From Chamaecyparis obtusa (lineage: Eukaryota > Streptophyta > Pinopsida > Cupressales > Cupressaceae), in assembly GCA_027943335.1 (NCBI GenBank), contig BSBK01003256.1, positions 1 to 64,000 of the forward strand: a stretch of 64,000 nt of DNA, written 5' to 3'. The translations under genes and the position numbers were made by a program. Every line of letters starts with the position of its first letter. Positions within the stretch are counted from its first letter, which is position 1. The notes beneath the pieces were generated by a model. It was given only the letters and a program-made list of their open reading frames with translations, was not told the origin of the DNA and did not search any database. Below are positions 23,267 to 35,677 of the stretch, in pieces.

Positions 23267-24239
23267 AATTAAATTAATTAAGAGTCATATGTTTTGTCTT
23301 GAAATTTACAAAGACTTTTCGATCTAAAATCAAACATAAGTCTTAACTTTGAGAATATGACTTTAATTCATTGATTATAAAATTAGATCTTCTTCTTGAT
23401 CCTTTGATATATGAAGTAATAAGGTTGTGTTGTTAGATTTGTTTCATGGCTAAAGAGTGTTCTTTTGTTACTCTTAGCCATGATGTTGAAGTATGACTTA
23501 AATATATGTTGTGGTGCTATTAAATTATTTGTAGGTTCGACAACATGGGATAGAGGTGATGTATTCGATCTTCTCTTGCACTTGATAAAGCAATGATACT
23601 CTAATTTGTATTCAATAAATAATTTTTCTAATAATATACTGGCTGTGCTTTGGAAAACATGGGGGTATTAAAAGGAGTGACAAAAAAAGAGTTTGGGGCA
23701 ATATTTTTTAAAAATAGGGGTATTCTTTAGTATGTCACAAATGCATGTGCTATGACCTAGGTTCACTAAGTGAAGACCCTATGGACAAAGAGAATTCTTA
23801 GTGCAGACCATAGCTTGGAACAAAGATTTGGGATAGAAGTAGTTTTTTCTAGTTTTTTACCTAGTAATTAACTCTCCTACATTATCTCTTGTTGAGAAGA
23901 CACCTCTAGAGGTTTTGTTGAGTAAAAATATTTTATTGAGACATGTTAATTTTTTTTCTTACAAGGCATATCTTCATGTTACTAGAAAAAAGAGGTCAAA
24001 GTTGTAGAGCAAGCTTACCAAATATATCTATCTTAGTTATGGTATTGTTGTGAAAGGTGCAATCTTTAGGATCCTAAAGTTGAGAGATTTTTGTTTAGAA
24101 AAAAATTGTTATCTTTAGAGAATTTAATCCTTCCTTCTACTATATTATAACTACAAAATGATTCAAATAAATAGGTGATTTATTACTATCCCCAAGATTG
24201 AGAAAGTTTAACTTGGAGCCCATAAAGAATCTAAATAGT
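23267..24239 (+). mobile_element. Copia-derived unit 2, right part (block Y fused to integrase C-end)
   Basis: Begins with the LINE target duplication and continues with block Y exactly where unit 2 left off (compare 25388 onward). At about 23650 it jumps to sequence equivalent to 12848 in unit 1, so about 1.3 kb including the integrase catalytic part is deleted. Integrase C-terminal motifs (TPLEV, GYG-like) are recognisable at about 23890-24060. Confidence 0.7.
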
Positions 24240-25402
24240 AATTTAAATAGTTTAAAGAGCTTATATATTCTAAAATTTATAAATGACTATTTTTTATTGC
24301 GATATATAAAAATTAACTTGAACATGGAATTGAATGGATAAGCTATGTCTTGGTTTTCTATACCGATGTATAAAGTGGGGCAATTTTAACAGATGCCATT
24401 TGAAATTTTGTAAGTTAAGGATTTATTCTTCTTCTTTTATGAAGTTCTCAAATGATGTAATTTAATGCCAATGAACTAAATTCTTAAAGATAACATGTCA
24501 AGATGGTCTCTAAAATGATGATGCAATTCTGATCTTTGATAGTTCTATTGAATACTAGTGCAATTTTATACACATTAACATAAAGAAAATCACACATCTC
24601 ATTTTTGAGATCTAATTCTAATTGGACAAAAAATAGACTCTTCTATTTAACTCAAAAAAAACAAAATACTTCATGAATATAATAATAAACAAATTATAAA
24701 TAATTAGCTAACACAATGTAGAACATATTTGAAAATACCAACACAAGATCAATAAAATGTCAATTACTATTGAAGTGCTCAAAAGATTACATTACAAACA
24801 GACTAAAACATTTGTTGGCCTAATGTCTTTTTTGTGTAACAAATATCTAAAGAAATAATAAAAAAAAAAAAACATATTAGTAAAATCTAATAGACTCTAA
24901 AATATATATATAATTAAAACATGATAGACTCTCAAAAGTATCTAATTTTCTAAATAGATTAAAAAAAGTTAATATAACTTATTATTCTCAACCCGTGATT
25001 ATTATGACCTTAAGACCAAATTAAAAGTTAACATGCATAAAATTGAAGGATTTCTTTAATTGAACTACTTAAAAAGAAAGCATGAATTAGATCTATGTTT
25101 TTCTTGAGCCATATAACACATCATTTATCCATCATCTATGAAAAAGTTGCTTAGAATTAATTAGAACTAATCTTAGTGTATATGTTAATAATTTTATTTT
25201 TTCATTCTAAAGTTTTTTAGTAATAAATATTGGGATGGTGTTGTATGTTTTGCAAAATATATTTATAACTTGTTATGGTTTAGTTGGAAATGGAGTGTTG
25301 AGGTGGTGACATATAGTATACATAATATAAAAATGTATATTTAATATATGTTAGGGGAATATATAAATATATTATGTTGAACACAATAATTAAATTAAGA
25401 GT
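24240..25402 (+). repeat. Copia-derived unit 3, blocks X and Z
   Basis: Close copy of 13441-14620. It preserves the uninterrupted version of the LINE target at 25388-25402 (AATTAAATTAAGAGT followed by CATATG), which block Y follows directly. Noncoding. Confidence 0.7.
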
Positions 25403-27498
25403 CATATGTGTTGTCTTGAAAGTTGCAAAGAATTTTAGATCTAAAATCAAACATAATTCTCAACTTTGAGAATCTCACTTTAATGTGTTGATTATAAAAT
25501 TAGATCTTCTTCTTGATCCTTTGATATATGGAGTGATAAGGTTGTGTTGTTAGATTTATTTCATGGCTAAAGAGTGTTCTTCTGTTACTCTTTGTTACTC
25601 TTAGCCATGACATTGAAGTATCACTAAAAATATATGTTGTGATGCTATTAATTTATTTGTAGGTTGGACAACATGGGATAGAGGTGATGTATTTGATTTC
25701 TTCTTGCACTTGATAAAGCAATGATATTCTAATTTGTATTCAATAAATAATTTTTTTAACAATATATTGGGTGTGCTTTGGAAACTAGTTTTTTCCCCAA
25801 AGGATTTATTTAGGTTATCTTGTTTGTTATGTTTTAATGTCTTTGGCAAAAGTCTTGAATTCTATTTTATCCTTCAAGTATTATTTTAGTTAGAGTAATA
25901 TGGTTGAAACTTATAATTACTACATATTAATTTGTTATTTTTAGGATCATATTTGTGTTTAATTTATTACATGTGGTATCAAAACTATTTATATCTTCAT
26001 TGATACATGGTCCTCAAGGAATGATACATGGTGTCCCTAAGCTCTTATATAACACTTGCAAAATCCTTATAATTTTCACCTCACCATTGGAACCAACAAA
26101 GAGGTGTTATATCCACTTCTAATGGACATACTATCTAGGTACTTAGAGCACTCATGCTTTGGAGACTAAGCTTCCTAAAAAGTAAAACATATTATGCCAC
26201 AAAATAATGGGTTACTAAAAGCCTTTTTAGGGGCTAAATGATTGTACTTGAGTTTGATGTTGATAAATTTATGTTTATGAAAATAAAAACATGTTCAATT
26301 TTATTCTAGTTGTCAAAAATCTTCTAGATTATTGGACTTAATATATTATGATATTTTTTATTCTATTAATGGTCAATTAATTTTAAGTTTTATTTATTAT
26401 ATTTTTATTGGTGATATAGTAGAAGGAAATAGACATATTTCCTTAGAGGTAAATATGAATTATTTAGCCAATTCAAAGAACTTCAAGTTATTGTTAAAAA
26501 TTATATTGGTAAAAAAGATAAAGAATTGGAAGACTAATAATGAAATGTGACTTGTTCAAAATAAATTAATAAGCTCTACAAGGATCATGGAATAGAAAGA
26601 CACTAGAAAACCTCATACACCCCTCAATATAATGGAGTTATAAAATGAAGTAATATGATGTTGATGGAGAGGACTAAGACATAGGGTCTTCACGAAAGGG
26701 GAAATGCAATATAATGTGTGTTCATATTGGGGAGAAAAAATGGGCAAAAAATGGCAATATATTTCCTAAATTGGGGGAATTTTTCTTTTTTCCTTTTTCT
26801 TTTTTTTTCTTTTATTTATTTATTTTGAATTTCTTTTTGGAGAAGGGGGAGGGGGTGGGGGGGTTATATAGGAAAAGGGGTGTGTGGGGTACTTGGTGGG
26901 TATTATAGGGGATGACAAAAAATGAGTTTGGCACAATATTATTTAAAATTATGGGTATTCTTTAGTATGCCATGAATGCACATGCAATGACCCAGGTTCA
27001 CTAAGTGAAGCCCTTGTGGACTATAAGAGAATTCTTAATGCAAACCATAGATGGAACAAAGATTTGGGATGGAAGTAGTTTTTGTAATTTTTTACCTAGT
27101 AAATTGTCCTACATTGGCTCTTGTTGATAAGACACCTCTACCTCGATTTGGTTGAGTAAAGATGTTTTATTGAGACATACTAAAAAAAATCTTGCAAGGC
27201 ATTTCTTCATGTTACTAGAGAAAAGAGGCCAAAATTGTAGAGCAAGTTTGCCAAATATATCTTAGTTATGGTATTGTTGTGAAAGGTGCAGTCTTTAGGA
27301 TGCTAAGGCTGAGAGAAATTTGTTTAGAAAAAGTGTTATCTTTAGAGAATTTAATCCTTCCTTCTACTATATTATAACTACAAAATGATTCAAATAAATA
27401 AATAATCTATTACTATCCCCGAGACTGAGAAAGTTTAACTTGAAGCCCATAAATAATCTAAAGAGTAATTTAAATAGTTTAAAGAGCTTATATGAGTT
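25403..27498 (+). mobile_element. Copia-derived unit 3, block Y and integrase block
   Basis: Block Y (25403-26000) matches 11200-11760. The following sequence matches 12000-13440 throughout, ending near 27498 where similarity stops; no further block X follows, so this is the right edge of the tandem region. Confidence 0.65.
26300..27350 (+). pseudogene. Ty1/copia integrase remnant, copy 3
   Basis: Same decayed integrase as at 12290-13330: core start with FIGDIVEGN (about 26403), the region around the catalytic Glu (P-Q-Y-N-G-V, about 26620), and the PxEVW and GYG-like blocks (about 27090-27270). A T-rich/G-rich simple island at 26770-26890 interrupts it at the same position as in copy 1. Stops and frameshifts throughout. 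Confidence 0.75.
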
Positions 27499-28005
27499 AT
27501 TGTAGCACCATTTAAAAGTTTATATTATTAGACTGTATTATGATTATACATGTACATCTAGATTGATAGTCTTATATATTTATCTTCTATGTATGACAAC
27601 CAATGTGGTTTACAGAATTGATGTTTACACCTCATACATTATAAGGAGAGAGGCAACAGGTATACATATTTTTGTTTATTTTATCAATATCATAATTATA
27701 TGCATATGCACACTCATTGTATTACAATCTTGTCATTTTTTATACAAGAAATGGCCATACCTATTGCATCACCAATGCCCCTCCCGAGACAACAAAAGAA
27801 CCATTAGAAGATCAGGTATGAATTCATTTTATATTTTAGATATAAATTTATATGGAAGTAGATATATGTTTAGTTTGATATTTATTTCTTGTCTTTATCA
27901 GCTTTAGATTCTCAATGAATTGATCTTTGATAAGCCCACATAAGTCATAATCGACAACATTCTTAACCATCTCATGGGCTACAAACACTATTGTAGCCGA
28001 AACGG
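27499..28005. other. AT-rich DNA, nothing recognised
   Basis: Begins where similarity to the copia-derived units ends. An open frame of 114 codons (27563-27907) is hydrophobic and without motifs; I do not consider it a gene. Confidence 0.35.
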
Positions 28006-28590
28006 AATTTTCTCAGTTCGAATGATAAACTTTATTTCCAACAACCTGTGTAGCATACCTTATGGTCGGGTCTATAATTGGGTTGACTGTCAAGGATCTT
28101 CTATCAGAAAATTCCTTCATGAGTGCTTTGACATCATCATTTTTAACATATTTTATCTTTGGTACTATAATGGTGTCGTTTAGACTAGTCACAACTTTCA
28201 TAACTTCCTTTGTGAATAAGTGACAGTCATCTAGTCAAAGGAAGGTGTCATGGAAAAGATGTATCACCATCCTTACCCATTTATCATTACCATAAAAATT
28301 AGGGAAATAGTTTAACACATTCAAATTTTTGTCAACCAAAACCCTATACTTACATTTGACATTTCCATCATCGGCAGCCAACTCTTTGTGTCATAAATTA
28401 TATAACTTGAAATGATCAAATTCATATTGCTTATTTTCCAAATGGATTATGACATCTTTTGCAAGAACCACTCAATGAGGAATATGTGATAAACAACCTG
28501 TCATATCATTCTTGGTGGATATATAAGGGCATGGCTTAAATTCAAGATGAGTCTCAGTGGAAGCATCAACTAGCATGGGAGTAAACTGAC
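28006..28590 (-). pseudogene. Unknown ORF remnant downstream of a CCHC gag-like ORF
   Basis: Reading leftward from a start near 28590 (MSSQFTPMLVDASTETHLEF) one frame continues for about 190 codons to a stop near 28010, broken by three in-frame stops (after SHIPH, KLYNL and HDTFL). It contains VNPIIDPTIRYATQVVG near its end. No domain is recognised. It lies downstream, on the same strand, of the CCHC ORF at 28851-29333, the same order as in the element at 59.5-63.5 kb. It is probably an extra ORF of a retroelement; function unknown. Confidence 0.45.
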
Positions 28591-28850
28591 TAGACATTAT
28601 AGAAAAAGGATTGCTAAGAAACACCTTGAAATTGTTGAACACCCTGAATCACTCTAAAATCCCTAGCTTTGCACTTTGTTCTTCTTCTCTCATTAGTACT
28701 TAGAAATTTTTTCATATTGTGAGAAAATGACTTACAAAAATCTATATTTAAGGTGTAACCTAGGGATAAGATGCCTTTAATTATATTTATCATGTTGTAG
28801 GCCCACTACAACTACCTTTATCATAACAAATATTCATTTCCCATTTCATT

Positions 28851-29333
28851 CTATTGGAAGCTCCCTGATGGAGTAGATTTTGTATGATCACGGAGATAGA
28901 CACTGAATAATTTATCCCCCTGACTGACAGTCGTGAGGCTACTAGTTACCAGAATCTTTGTACCGAGTCTAGAGCTACCATCACCCTTCTTTATCCATAT
29001 TTTTCTCATCTCTTCTCTAATCTCTTTTTTGTTTATTATCTTTGTCGGTTCAAAATGCTTACTATCAACTAATTTGCATAACCTTTCTATGTGACTAACC
29101 TTGTTGCAACTAAAGCATCGGTTTCCCTCCTTCTTTTGTCTTGACTTGCAATGGTTAACTTTATGTCCATGTGCATAACATTTATAATAATAACCAATAA
29201 AATTATTGCTATCATTATTAGGTTTCCTACTGTGGATGCCAAAAAGTGTCCTAACAATTACCCTTATCTGTGTGTGTGAAAATTGTACCTGATCTGTAGA
29301 CACAACACTCAGTAAAACATTAGAGGTTAGCAA
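28851..29333 (-). pseudogene. Gag nucleocapsid-like fragment with CCHC knuckles
   Basis: 160-codon open frame. The centre holds CFSCNKVSHIERLC, a CX2CX4HX4C zinc knuckle, preceded by YYKCYAHGHKVNHC, a second knuckle whose first cysteine is replaced by tyrosine. The flanks are basic (KKEIREEMRKIWIKK). Such knuckles bind RNA in retroelement Gag proteins. No capsid part is seen upstream (to the right), where a 39-bp repeat and AT-rich DNA follow. The frame starts near the repeat copy at 29229-29267 and reads through it, so the start is not natural. Confidence 0.6.
29229..29267 (+). repeat. 39-bp direct repeat, left copy
   Basis: ACTGTGGATGCCAAAAAGTG and the following 19 bases recur at about 30558-30596 with two mismatches. 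It starts like an LTR end (TGTGGACACC…), close to the TGTAGACACC start of the Tat LTR at 31604. It lies within the CCHC reading frame. Confidence 0.75.
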
Positions 29334-30557
29334 AAATTGAAATCATGCAAAATTGAAAACTATGTAACCAAGCGATTTACTGCCTTCTAATAGGTGTGAG
29401 ATTGATGTTCTCAGAATGTAATTGAGATCAGTGACCTAGACGACACCTAAATGAAGGATTTGAATGCAAAAGATGGATATGAAATTGAATGCAATTAATC
29501 TATATTTTTGATATTTTCTATGCAATAGGAATGATAAACTGATATGCTATGGATGCTATTGAAACTGTTATGAAATGAATGCTAAATGATCTAACAATGA
29601 AGATTCTAACAATGATATGAAAACTATGAAATTCTATGCTAAGATATAAAAACTATGCAATTGAAATTGATCTCACAAAGCTTTGAATTCGCAAGTTGAT
29701 TCTTTCAAGCTCCAATTGTGCAAATTCTCCAAATCTGATATGCTATGATTCCTGTAGAGTAAGTTTGCAATTTGCGAGATGATTGAGAGATGAATTATGA
29801 AGAGCTGAGCCTTGTTTTTATAGAAATCCAGGGCTTTGGAGGTGCATGAAAAAAGCCATAAATCACTCAAATAACTTAGGTTGATTTTTGAGTTATTTTT
29901 AAATAAAGGATAATTAACTCACAAAAACATGCAAAAGCTAAGTTTTAACTCAAAATAGAGTTTAGCTTTAATTGATAATTGATAGTTGTCTGCTTTTATG
30001 ATTGTGCATGTTTTATTTATGAATTAATTTAATAATAAAGTGATTTATTTCCAACTTAACTGCTTTTAAAAATAAAACAATTGATTTATGGGTTAATCAA
30101 TTATTTAATCAAACTTTTAAAAACTATATTATTAAATAATGACAACTTGCTTTAATTAATTAAATAAGAATTTAATCAATTATTCATATGATATTAGATT
30201 TATTGTCAAAATTAAATAATACAATTAATAATAGATAGAATTAAATTTAATTACACAATTAAGTGGCAAGATATTAAATCTAATTAATTAAATATGAAAA
30301 TACTTAATTAATCAAACTTTAGGATAAATGTGATTTATTGCCAAATAATTATAAAATTAAAGATAATTATGATGATTAGGAATATTACTAGGAATATTCC
30401 CCGATGCAGAATTTAAGATAATCAATTATGATTCAATGATGTTTAGATGTGCCTTAGGTTAGGACTTTGATGTCGATTTCATTCGAATTGAAGATGTAGG
30501 AGATTAATGAACTTATAGCCCATTGATAGGAGATTTGTGGAGATTTAGGAGATTAAT
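29334..30557. other. AT-rich segment between 39-bp repeats, LTR-like
   Basis: Noncoding. The left third is rich in near-repeats such as GAAATTGAATGCAATTAA and CTATGAAA; the right part is rich in TTAATTAA. A TATAAAAA on the minus strand near 29815 would suit an LTR promoter. The segment may be a decayed LTR, but no matching target duplication was found. Confidence 0.35.
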
Positions 30558-30596
30558 GACTGTGGACACCAAAAAGTGTCCTAACAATTACCCTTA
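30558..30596 (+). repeat. 39-bp direct repeat, right copy
   Basis: Carries a perfect GGACAC…GTGTCC inverted repeat around a 5-base loop, disturbed in the left copy. See the left copy at 29229. Confidence 0.75.
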
Positions 30597-31444
<848 letters not shown>

Positions 31445-31603
31445 CTTAAATTAATGATAAGAATGCCTCTCTGTGTAAAATTATCTACTAGGTCTATTAT
31501 CTTTCAAAGAGAAAATCCTTCAAAATCATATAATAGAAAGGAATCTTAATTTGATAGAGTAGGATACTCCATGGGCAAACAGTAGTATTATCATTAGACC
31601 TTT

Positions 31604-33057
31604 TGTAGACACCGAAAAATCCTTCAGAAAATAAATTATTTTTGTTTTCTGAAAATCCTTGATGACATCATCATTTATTAATTAATTATTTATTTAATTA
31701 ATTAATTAATTTTTATGGCATTAAATCCCCCTCTCTTAATTAAAAATCTTTAATTAAGGAATCTAGCCTAAAAATGTCATTTGGACATTATCCCTAATTT
31801 ATTAATTATTTAATTAATAAATTGCCCAAAAACTTCAAAAATAAATTTATTTATTTTTAATTTATTTTTTATCCCAAACTTGGCCAATTTCCTTAAGACC
31901 ACTAACCTCTTCCAAAATCTTCTAATCCCTTCTTAATTTCGATTAAAAGGCTAATCCCATCTTTTCTAACCCTAATCCCAAGGTTAAATATTTAATTAAG
32001 GTTAAATATTTAATTTTCATATTTATTGAAAATATTTTAATAAATATTCCTAAAACTTAAGCTTTTGGAATGAATAACTTTTATTCCATGAAACTTAGGA
32101 GAAATCTAGACTCTTCTAGAATCTTCTCAAATCTACCCTCTTCACCCATCCTAATCCTTTTCTTGTCCTAATCTAATCCTAATCCTACCCTTAAACCTTT
32201 GTGCAATCCTAACCAAGCTTAAGACTTTCCTAAACCAAAGCAAAGTCTTTCCTCCCAAATATCTCAACCACAAAGCATTTATTGCTTCCCCAAAGTCTTC
32301 AAAGCCTCTTAAAGCCCATTCATTGCTCTTACAAGCATTTATTTGGAGAGTTATGAGTTTGGAGCCCCCTTTGTTGACTCCTCTTTGCCCTTCCCTTCAT
32401 CCACTCACCTTGTGACATGTGTCACCTCCTGATTGGCTGAGAACTAGCACAATCCATGTGCTTCCCTTTGAGTGAATCTTGGCCTCTCTTAAGGATTTCA
32501 ATCCTAGCCATTCATTCCTCCTACCCCAAGCCTTAGAAATCCTATAAATACCCTCACTTCCTAAGGCAAATCATCTCTCAACTCTCAAACTCAATAGCAA
32601 AGTTATAATGCCATTTTCATTTTAGCATAAGCATAAGTTCATTATTTTAGATCATTTTCAAGCTTAAATCACATCTAAATTAGCTTAAATGGGATTAACA
32701 TAGATTCATTTCTTGTTTTAATCTTAGTTCATTTATTTAGCTTTTGCATATTTGTGTGTTCTTGAGGCCTTTGAGGCAAAATAGGTTCCTCATACCTATT
32801 TTGTGTCATTTTGGGTCTTCTTGATCCTCAAATCATCATTTATCTTGCATGCTCCAAGTGCTTGAGTTTGCACACCCACATCCCTCTATATCTAAGCATA
32901 TCAAACGGTGCATGGGCGCATCCGTTTTAAGCTTAAACTGAGGTGGCTTTGATTTTAGTTTGTTAACCATTAAGTTTGATTTGATTATATGCCATGACGT
33001 TTGTTTGTCTTTGGCCTTCAAAATAGGTTTAGGTGCACTCTCAAATCCTAGTCTACA
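31604..33057 (+). repeat. 5' LTR of the Tat element
   Basis: 1454 bp, TGTAGACACC…GTCTACA, with TGTAGAC/GTCTACA as terminal inverted repeat. Same length as the 3' LTR and more than 99% identical by eye. Confidence 0.97.
32543..32550 (+). promoter_or_regulatory. TATA box in the 5' LTR
   Basis: TATAAATA, in a more GC-balanced context after a long pyrimidine-rich stretch and about 500 bp before the LTR end; repeated at 46451-46458 in the 3' LTR. Transcription would start near 32575. Confidence 0.6.
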
Positions 33058-33060
33058 TTC

Positions 33061-33078
33061 TGGCACGCCCGGTGGGAC
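33061..33078 (+). other. Primer-binding site of the Tat element
   Basis: TGGCACGCCCGGTGGGAC, three bases after the LTR end. It begins TGG as required to pair with a tRNA CCA end. I recall arginine tRNA for related Tat/Ogre elements, but the tRNA identity is not checked here. Confidence 0.8.
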
Positions 33079-33138
33079 TAAAACCATAATCATTTTGATG
33101 AAATTATGCTTTATATGCTTGTATTTTGCAGGAAATAA

Positions 33139-33540
33139 AGAAATGTCGCCTTCATGAAAAGAAATGACGCCTACAGCAATTAAATGTCACCTTCAAACAA
33201 AGAAATGTCGCCTTCAACAAAAGAAATGTCGCCTACAAACAATCCAGTCACGCCTTCATGAAATTAAATCATGCCTTTGAGGAAAGAAATGACGCCTGTG
33301 AACTCTGTTTTCACGCCTGCATAACTGAGAATTTCCTGTTGTCGGCAACTTCTGTTACGTTCCATAATTCTCTTTTGTCACCTTCTTGTAATTAAATCAC
33401 GCCTGTAACAAAAGAAATCACGCCTCTGGTTTTTTATCTGTCGCCTTTTGAGGTACAGAATGTCACCTGTAGGAATTAAATGTCGCCTCTGCACTTTCCA
33501 GCATCGCCTATAAGCTGGACAGTGTCGCTTTTGGTTTTTG
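33139..33540 (+). repeat. Degenerate ~20-bp tandem repeats in the leader (AAAGAAATGTCGCCT)
   Basis: About 20 copies of a unit like AAAGAAATGTCGCCTTCA, with variants GACGCC, CACGCC and GTCACC. Many copies carry an ATG, so the leader contains many tiny upstream reading frames (the first is ATG-TCG-CCT-TCA-TGA). These precede gag by more than 2 kb. Confidence 0.85.
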
Positions 33541-35677
33541 TCTTGAGTTGCTTAAGACTGGTTTTTTTCATTTATTACAGCAAAGGTCAAACTCAATCTT
33601 GAATGAAACTTAAGGAAATAAACTTAGGTCCTAGAGTGTCATTGTCAATTTGAAAAGCAAACCAAATCTCGAATGCACTAAAGGAACAAACAACTCTATT
33701 CCCTATCTCGTTTCAAATTTCAAAGCAAGCAAACAAAATTCAATCTTGAGTGATCTAAGGGACAAAACAAAGCTTTTTCAAAGTTCTTAAATCAACTCGC
33801 TAATCAAATCTTGAATGCACAAAAGGAAAGAACTTGCAAACGTTCAATTCATTTACATTTTGAGGAAATGAACAAATCAAAATCTAAACACGTGTGTCTT
33901 CATTTTTCAAAGTTCAAACAAACTTAATCAAATTTGGGAAAATGAACAAAATCTGCTTGATGTGCATGTAGGAGTTTTTCAATTTTTGCATAATCCTTGT
34001 TAGAGTAAGCAACGTGGAACATTTGAACTTGGACAAGTTCACCTGTTCTGCTTTTAGCGAGGCCTGTCCAAGGAGAAGCGCTTCCTCCTCGGAGAACGAC
34101 CTCAAACCGGTATCCCCCCCGGCCGGTATATAAATAAGTGAATACCAAAAGAATCACTTACATCTCCTAATCGCCGGGCGTTCGTGCCAAACACGTGTCT
34201 GGGGATGGTAAACATTCCTCTCCCCCAGCATAATTGGCAAGGCTCTTAAGTGAGTCACGGATGATCAGCATAACCAGGTATGGAGACACCACGGAACCAT
34301 TAGCAACCTGATAAAATAGAGGCTACCCTATCTACATCCGAAAGTATCAAAATCCTTGTGCAAGGACCGATTCCAAGGGGTTTACCGGGTCGCCTCAAGA
34401 TTACTCACCATTTGTATTCCCTTCTGGGGGATACCAAGCTGTGGGCAAGTGATTTTGATACTCACCTTCCTTAGGTAGATCTGTTTGAAGTGCTTGACAG
34501 TCAAAGACTCCGTGAAAACACTTGTTGAAACATACACTTTCAAAGCTTTGTCAGAGTCAGTTGCCTTTGTTTGTATCCCGCAGGGTTGCTTTGTCCCTTG
34601 CGGAGATTGCTTTGACTTTAACCTTTGCCATTGGAAACCTTTGCCTCAAAATCAGAAGCCTCTTTTCCAAGTGATGCCCAGCAAGAACAAACATCCTAAA
34701 GCAAAGTTGCCCAAATCCCAAGCCTATCAAGAGCAAAAACTTATCAAGAAGAACACCAAGAGCTATCAAGCCATTATCCAAGCAAACCAAGCAGAAGAGA
34801 AGTCCCAAACTAGACTTGAGAACATTGCCCATAACGCCCGCATCAAACAGTTCGCCTTCCGTTTCCGAGTTAACCATCACTTTGTCAACCTTGAGCCAGA
34901 AGATTAGCCAATCCTTGTTCATGTCTTGTTCCATCTTCAGATCCTGAAATCTTGTCTCAACAGCCTTGCATCTTAGTTTCATCCTAGTTTCACCCTTTGC
35001 ATCAACATCAAAACCTTAGTTGCATTTCAAAACATCATAAAGTTGCATTTGCATTCATCTTCCTACCAGCATTCTAGAATCAATCCTTGTCATTTGCATA
35101 GAGCATTGTCCCTTCAACCTTCGATACCTTTTCCACCAGCATCCCCCCATCAGCTTTTCATATCTTTCCAGCAGATCCATCATCCTTTGTTCCAAATCCA
35201 GAGTCCCACCAACACTTAGTGTTCTACCTTTTTTAGTTGTTCCTATCCCATATCCAAGATCAGAGACCATCATCCTCTTTTTGACACAACGTGTTGTCAT
35301 AAAAAAAATCAAACCTTGTCCTTGCATAGCCATCATCTTGAGCAAGAGATTGGAGTGTATTGATAAGAAACTTGTTGACCGAAGATCATCAGTCTATCCT
35401 AGGTTGACCCCATCATATCTCTGATCCTCCATTTGGGAAAAATAGCAGCTCATTTGTTGACCACTCAGTAATCTTTCACCAGCTTTCCACCAGCAACCTA
35501 TCTTTCCTCCACCATCTTGATCCATATCAGTTCCATCCAGCTTCCGTCATCGCCATCTTGATCCCTATCTTTGCATTGCATCCTAGAAAGTCATCATCTT
35601 TAGAAGTTCATCAAACTTTGCATCCATCAACGTCTTTTTAGCCAAACATCTTGCATACATTTAGCACTTGCATCTCC
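33541..35677 (+). other. Leader between tandem repeats and gag, with one uncertain ORF
   Basis: About 2.1 kb. A 140-codon open frame at 34485-34907 (MKCLTVKDSVKTLVETYTF…) has no motif; it becomes Lys/Gln-rich toward its end. Ogre elements have an ORF upstream of gag, so it could be a short relic of one, but the evidence is only its place. A more GC-rich piece at 34060-34260 includes CCCCCCGGCCGG. The rest is pyrimidine-rich. Confidence 0.4.
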
